NCBI GenBank assembly: GCA_035539855.1
Contig: DATLHO010000252.1
Coordinates: 1-6,174, forward strand
Direction: 5' to 3'
DNA length: 6,174 nt
Source: DATLHO01 sp035539855
GTDB taxonomy: Bacteria; Bacteroidota; Ignavibacteria; OLB7
Shown here: positions 4,808 through 6,174 of the stretch, in pieces
Layout of the letters: each line of letters opens with the position of its first letter
Numbering within the stretch: the stretch's first letter is position 1
Made by a program: the position numbers and the translations under genes
Notes under the pieces: generated by a model
The model's database searches: none
What the model saw: the letters and a program-made list of their open reading frames with translations, nothing else
What the model was told of the DNA's origin: nothing

Positions 4808-6174
4808 ATGACCATGTTCGCTACGCTCGTCAAACGATTGCTGCTGTTGGTCGCACCACTCCTTGTGGTCGTCGCCGAGAGCCCGGCGCAGTCGTACCGG
4901 TTCCGGCTCGCCCACCTGATCACCGGGGTCAGCGCGGTCGACGCCTATCTCAACGGCGGGACGACCCCGTACCTGACCGACGTCCCGTTCGAGTCGCAGT
5001 CGGCACGCAGCGCCTCGTTCACCGGAGCACTCGGCGTCAAGATCACCGCGGCCGATCAGACGGCGGCGCTCGTCGAGCAGACGCTGACGCTCGAGGGCGA
5101 TCGGATCTATTCGCTCGTTGCCTACGGCACGGCGGCGAGCGCGAAGCTGGCCGTGCTGCCGTGGCGCTTCGACCAGGTGCCGGCGGTCGACTTCGCGAAC
5201 GTGCGCGTGCTCAATGCGACGACGATGGCCGGCGGCATCGACGTGTACTTCGACTCGACCGAAGGACTCCCCGCGATCGCGGCGCTCGCGCGCGACTCGG
5301 CGAGCCTGTTCGTGACGATGCCGGCACACTCGGCCTCGATGTACATCACCGCGGCAGGCTCGAAGACGCCGCTGGCGATCTTCACCGCGCCGCTGGCCAA
5401 CCGCTCGATCCAGACGCTCGTGGTCACCGGCAGCGACGCGGCCACGCTCGCGGTACGCTCGCTCAACGAGGGACTGCAGGCCGTCGACCAGGTTCCGCTG
5501 ACGACGCTGCTGCGCGAGCAGGCGGTCGGCGCGATCCCGACGCTGCGCTTCGTCCACGCCTTCCCGCAGCCCGACGCCAATCGGCTCGACGTGTACATCG
5601 GGGGCACGACGAAGGCGGCAAGCGGCATCAACTATCGCGGCGCCTCGGGCGTGCTGGCGAACATCGGCGTCGGCGACGTGCGCCTGACGCTCGTGCCCGC
5701 CGACCGCAGTCCGAACGATTCGGTCTACGGCACGACGCTCACGCTGGCGCGCGACACCGCCTACAGCGTGATCCTCACGCAGTTCCGCAGCGGCGCGCCG
5801 GTGATCCTCGCGCTGAAGCGCTCGCACTCGGAGACGCCGCCGGCCGCGGGCAAGGCGAAGATCCGCCTGGCGAACGTGACCGACTTCTACACGAACCTCG
5901 AGTTCGCGCTCACCGGAGCCGCGAACACGACGATCGCGCTGCCGCAGTTCCTGACGGCGACCGACTGGCTCGAGATCGACACCGGGCTGATCAACCTGCG
6001 CGTTCAGCCGGCGGGCACGACGACGCCGATGTTCGAGGGAAGCTATCGCGCGCCCGAGGGAGCCTTCCTGACGATGCTCGCAATCGGAGACGAGTCGACG
6101 TTCACCGTCGACGTCATCAACCACTCCGACCCCGGATCGCAGATCCCGCTCGGCTCCTTCGGAGCGCAGGCCAC
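4808..6174 (+). CDS. Secreted DUF4397-repeat protein (3' partial)
   Basis: This reading frame is open from ATG 4808 to the window edge, giving 455 codons with no stop, so the C-terminus is missing. It starts with a Sec signal peptide: K9-R10, a hydrophobic core at 11-23, and a likely signal peptidase I site after S-P-A27. The exported part contains about four repeats of a beta-rich module that I assign to DUF4397 from its pattern. Each opens with an R-[FVL]-R-[LV]-x-[HN]-like strand (about 31, 131, 245, 350), followed by a V-D-V-Y-like strand (43-50, 143-150, 259-266; degenerate N-L-E-F at 363-366). Spacing between modules is about 100-115 residues. The likely location is the periplasm, cell surface or medium; the molecular role of the family is not established. 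No lipobox, transmembrane anchor or sorting signal is seen in the available part. The antisense frame is also long and open, but it is an arginine-rich GC artefact. Confidence 0.88.
   Translation, partial: MTMFATLVKRLLLLVAPLLVVVAESPAQSYRFRLAHLITGVSAVDAYLNGGTTPYLTDVPFESQSARSASFTGALGVKITAADQTAALVEQTLTLEGDRIYSLVAYGTAASAKLAVLPWRFDQVPAVDFANVRVLNATTMAGGIDVYFDSTEGLPAIAALARDSASLFVTMPAHSASMYITAAGSKTPLAIFTAPLANRSIQTLVVTGSDAATLAVRSLNEGLQAVDQVPLTTLLREQAVGAIPTLRFVHAFPQPDANRLDVYIGGTTKAASGINYRGASGVLANIGVGDVRLTLVPADRSPNDSVYGTTLTLARDTAYSVILTQFRSGAPVILALKRSHSETPPAAGKAKIRLANVTDFYTNLEFALTGAANTTIALPQFLTATDWLEIDTGLINLRVQPAGTTTPMFEGSYRAPEGAFLTMLAIGDESTFTVDVINHSDPGSQIPLGSFGAQA

Noticed and set aside
4787..6124. A 445-codon antisense frame opposite the DUF4397 gene
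   Set aside because: Its product is extremely arginine-rich with no domain, which is typical of the complement of a high-GC gene. The + strand has a signal peptide, RBS and repeated modules.

Overview
This is a GC-rich bacterial window. It holds two short unrecognised genes on the + strand, two well-supported genes on the - strand (a TPR/LuxR-type regulator and lysyl-tRNA synthetase), and the start of a secreted DUF4397-repeat protein on the + strand that runs off the right edge. The taxon cannot be fixed from the sequence. A lipoprotein, a secreted multi-repeat DUF4397 protein and a cytoplasmic TPR-coiled-coil-LuxR regulator of the type common in Bacteroidota and relatives, all in a high-GC genome, would fit Gemmatimonadota or a similar environmental phylum. 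That is a guess.

Layout: (i) 48-584 and 621-1157, a small lipoprotein and a cysteine-containing hypothetical protein, 36 bp apart and probably co-transcribed. (ii) 1170-1201, a perfect 11-bp hairpin between the convergent ends of gene 2 and the regulator. (iii) 1220-2818 (-), a regulator with at least eight 40-residue TPR units, a coiled coil and a C-terminal LuxR/GerE helix-turn-helix. (iv) 2819-3111, an intergenic region dominated by a degenerate heptanucleotide repeat, consensus GATGTCA. It has five direct units at 2891-2925, then AT-rich sequence in the same 7-nt register, then a 43-bp-arm inverted repeat at 3029-3127 built of five units per arm. (v) 3112-4632 (-), lysS. (vi) 4633-4807, a divergent intergenic region. 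(vii) 4808 to the window end, the DUF4397 protein.

The most interesting part is the heptamer region. Its right arm enters lysS and supplies the last four codons and the stop. On the other side, the regulator's reading frame stays open and coding-like for 30 codons upstream of its first ATG, with no ATG/GTG/TTG, until it meets a stop inside the heptamer array. So the element touches both neighbouring genes and may have remodelled both ends. Otherwise the genes look functionally unrelated: a housekeeping synthetase, a signalling regulator and envelope or secreted proteins. No mobile-element gene, CRISPR array, tRNA or rRNA was recognised.
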